Shown: positions 51,101 to 52,415 of the stretch, one piece after another
Layout: every line of letters starts with the position of its first letter
How positions within the stretch are numbered: position 1 is the first letter of the stretch
Assembly (NCBI GenBank): GCA_020427005.1
Contig: JAGQOY010000025.1
Coordinates: 1 to 52,415, forward strand
Length of the DNA: 52,415 bases
Reading direction: 5' to 3'
From: Planctomycetales bacterium
Lineage (GTDB): Bacteria > Planctomycetota > Planctomycetia > Pirellulales > Pirellulaceae
Translations under genes and position numbers: made by a program
Notes under the pieces: model-generated
Databases searched by the model: none
What the model saw: the letters and a program-made list of their open reading frames with translations, nothing else
What the model was told of the DNA's origin: nothing

Positions 51101-52415
51101 TCGGGAGCACCTCCATCTTCAATTCGAAAAACGCTTTGAAGCTCGCGTTCAAGACCATTTACAGCCAAGATTACATCGGCAAGCCCAGCTGCAGTACCAT
51201 GCAAATCAAAAGTAACTTGCAGAGATGAAGCACTGATCCATTGCTGAGCCACGGCGGTTAATTCAGGACCGCCACCTGAAGGTCTCAACTTGGCCAGTGC
51301 CTCTGGTGGAATTGCTTCGCCAAAGATTGAAAAGGTAACTAGCCCATTATTCCCCCCCGTAGTTCGACTAATACTGTTCACTTGAAAACTTTGAACTTCC
51401 GCCAACAACTGAAAGCTGACTGGATTGTCTCCAAAGCCGACGCCGTGTACCAAGATATAGAAGAACCCTTCGTTGGCCCCTGAGATATTCATTTGGACGT
51501 CTGGTCCGGAATATCGAGGTGAAACGTGGCTGAACACTGTGGGAGTTGGCGCAAAACCATTGCCTACAAAAACCTCCGTACGACCGGTCGTACTTTGGCT
51601 GTCGAATGTCAGTTGAACGTTCTGCCCAATAGACATTGGCAATTTGAACCACCGGTTTGCGGTTTGGGGCGTGAATTCCGCCGAGGCGATTTCGCCAAGG
51701 ACCAGCTCTGGCATGTCTAATGAACAACGCGCAGATTCAACTTGGTTGTTACTTTCCTGCAACCCCTCAAACACTTGCTGGCTATTATCCGTCGTGATGA
51801 CCCAACGATAATCACCTGTTCGTAGGCCGGGAACATTGAAGACGGCCTCGGCATAATAACTGTCCCCTACCGCCAGGTTTCCGACGTGCTCTACGGATGC
51901 AACCTCAATAGGCGTGCTTGCTGAGGCTGTATCGCGACGCAAAGAAATTGAATCTACCCAAGGACCAACCGCCTGGTTTGGTCCATTGTTCGTTACGCGC
52001 CATCGTAACCGCACGGTGTCGCCAACCATGACAACAGTAGGTCCCGATTCAAGGCTCACCGACAAGTCCGCGTCAGGCTCAGAGGTTTCCTGACGCTCGA
52101 AGGCTCCTAAGTCGTAATAGGGCATGGTACCGGCCCCAGTATTGGGTTGGACGCCAGGGTCATCAATTCGTTGGTTGCCTAAGTAATCAACCGATGGTGC
52201 TGTGAAGCTCAGACTGATGCTCTCGCTCAAGCCCGCATCGATAGCAGGCGAGCCCTGCCAGAGTCGATAGTCTCCAGTTAGCCCTCGGCCGAAAAATCGC
52301 GGATCTTGGGATATATTTCCCATGGCGTCTCCCGGGTCCGAAAGACCGACATAATTCCCGACAGTAGCCGCAGGATTGAAAACGTCATTGTGTCGCAAGT
52401 CGAAACTAGCCGAGA
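48142..52415 (-). CDS. Giant secreted beta-helix / CARDB / caspase-like / dockerin protein (partial, runs off the window)
   Basis: At least 1423 aa; the frame is open to the right edge, so the N-terminus is missing. Residues below are counted from the first TTG at 52398. The order is: end of a parallel beta-helix (PAIDAGLSES region, 1-110); a CARDB-like domain (about 115-230); a PPC-like sandwich (240-340); an Ig-like region (340-620); a caspase-like C14 domain (about 650-880) with YSGHG (His734) and DNCFSGG (Cys794); a DUF11-like domain (about 940-1140); an Fn3-like domain; and a type I dockerin pair (DVDGDSFVVPRD from 1250, DVNGDGFVAPID about 1290). A tail of about 100 residues follows. Secreted metacaspase-like proteases of this build are known in Planctomycetes, but the target is not. 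Confidence 0.85.
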   Translation of the reverse strand, partial: SASFDLRHNDVFNPAATVGNYVGLSDPGDAMGNISQDPRFFGRGLTGDYRLWQGSPAIDAGLSESISLSFTAPSVDYLGNQRIDDPGVQPNTGAGTMPYYDLGAFERQETSEPDADLSVSLESGPTVVMVGDTVRLRWRVTNNGPNQAVGPWVDSISLRRDTASASTPIEVASVEHVGNLAVGDSYYAEAVFNVPGLRTGDYRWVITTDNSQQVFEGLQESNNQVESARCSLDMPELVLGEIASAEFTPQTANRWFKLPMSIGQNVQLTFDSQSTTGRTEVFVGNGFAPTPTVFSHVSPRYSGPDVQMNISGANEGFFYILVHGVGFGDNPVSFQLLAEVQSFQVNSISRTTGGNNGLVTFSIFGEAIPPEALAKLRPSGGGPELTAVAQQWISASSLQVTFDLHGTAAGLADVILAVNGLERELQSVFRIEDGGAPEFFLTVTGPGFLRVDRESEFTITWGNRGNVDAPVHIVDLRATGAVSVAREPQGQGVLGQLFLAMSPQATMPGIPAGDQQTLHVYVTAQDLGDFSMDALWAPINNPVLGAEPLDYNSIRAVAKPVGMTDAEWNVFFDQLQSQLGNNWGEFLQLMAANSLTAIQSATADIAPESAGIWLRPALLMEIGKASGALGKKEPANKTTTGGKVRGLIVAVSEYTADADLPGVANDLGRAYSFLNRTAEVPYSSVSADSQLTVISDRNVDRNLSSNGTTVLRQQMQDAVKSLASSAQPGDTLYIHYSGHGVQVNGLNPRDPSKDGRNGAFQLNDDQDPNNGDDLYNFREFLHDVSVTQAENIIIVADNCFSGGLVDALNSDNLGLTPEQLDRIRVIAASRGDQTSVDADDGGAFSTAIYSALNNSANDKNGDGVSLEEALDAIPTRIGRGNALQRLGDYIFGRPARGSSPTSTFNLDLVVRDDRGASKDQQEEEIERQGHFQLLRDAIRDSGDERTRGGRRTFHGQAGRSRDPNDKSTSGFGDEGFIQPDKEISFVIHFENVAEPGVPAELTLPAQEVVITDVLPPEIDLATLELVAIGFGNTTVQIPSGRTAFQTVALVASDTNPVSVDIGLDVDTRTLTWRMRSFDAETNLFPEDPLAGFLPVNDAQHTGEGFVSFRAKPIPSLTAGASFANSAAIVFDTNEPIVTNTTLNTIDSETPSSAVQSLISQLGLSFTVTWGGSDSLEGSGIAAYDIYVSDNHGPFHLWLDNTLETSAVFAGQDNHTYSFYSLATDYVGLTEPKAPNPEAETVALRAPWQNSVERKDVDGDSFVVPRDVLIIINELNNPRVSQGGLLPERRSENDFMYDVNGDGFVAPIDALVIINYLNSLSGEGESSGRADLDAFLQNLAYDIASNNQEQSDDRVLPSLDGCTQIKLRSNMEHADHSTALEILPLAWYQPSIPSYRSDHHELVSLTDPLGDLVDLLAQEITPRL

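Noticed and set aside
1..52415. CRISPR array, tRNA or rRNA genes, prophage or integrase
   Set aside because: No evenly spaced repeats, no T-loop-like motif in a cloverleaf context, and no phage or transposase protein was found. The non-coding elements are small and isolated.

Overview
The window looks like chromosomal DNA of a planctomycete, most likely of the Pirellulaceae type. The evidence is a DUF1559 protein with an N-terminal zinc ribbon, a DUF1080-LamG protein, a formylglycine-type sulfatase, a CehA/McbA-type PHP hydrolase, a secreted S15 peptidase, two Ser/Thr kinases and a giant secreted beta-helix/CARDB/caspase/dockerin protein. These sit among scattered housekeeping genes with little operon structure. 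No phage, CRISPR, rRNA or tRNA gene was recognised.

Layout. 0.1-12.1 kb is all minus strand: a MoxR ATPase - DUF58 - BatA - VWA membrane module with overlapping genes, an S46 dipeptidyl peptidase, and histidine genes in the order hisD-hisC-hisB. 12.4-27.4 kb is mostly plus strand: threonine aldolase, DUF1080-LamG, an MFS transporter, panB, a sulfatase that has lost its C-terminus at a junction with the 3' end of a barrel-like gene, a CehA-type hydrolase, an S15 peptidase, a ThiD2-ThiE fusion and a DUF1801-DUF2200 fusion. One minus-strand DUF5666-like secreted protein lies among them. 27.4-34.3 kb mixes strands: thioredoxin-TPR, Ser/Thr kinase, PPP phosphatase, DUF1559 protein, dtd, a DUF457 membrane hydrolase and a CvpA-like protein. 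34.5-41.2 kb is minus strand: accA with a kinase upstream, then the overlapping set asd-truA-GT4, a MITE-like element and a LolA-like secreted protein. 41.6-46.4 kb is plus strand: three surface or secreted proteins, two of which share a domain, and an ADP-ribosylglycohydrolase. 46.4-52.4 kb holds a repeat-rich gap, a cytochrome c'-like protein, and the giant caspase-dockerin gene, which runs off the right edge.

The most interesting non-coding signal is at 34,384-34,411, between convergent genes. It is a 28-bp sequence with the 11-6-11 architecture and core bases of a XerCD dif site. The octamer GGGNAGGG, which equals the E. coli FtsK orienting sequence KOPS, occurs 16 times in the window. 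Fourteen of these copies point toward the candidate dif site from both sides. Together they suggest that the window spans the chromosome terminus. This is inference: coding-strand bias is a partial confounder, and a genome-wide skew plot would decide it. Other leads are a caspase-like gene directly followed by a cytochrome c'-like gene, a 15-bp element shared upstream of both kinase genes, and a paralogous secreted-protein cassette.
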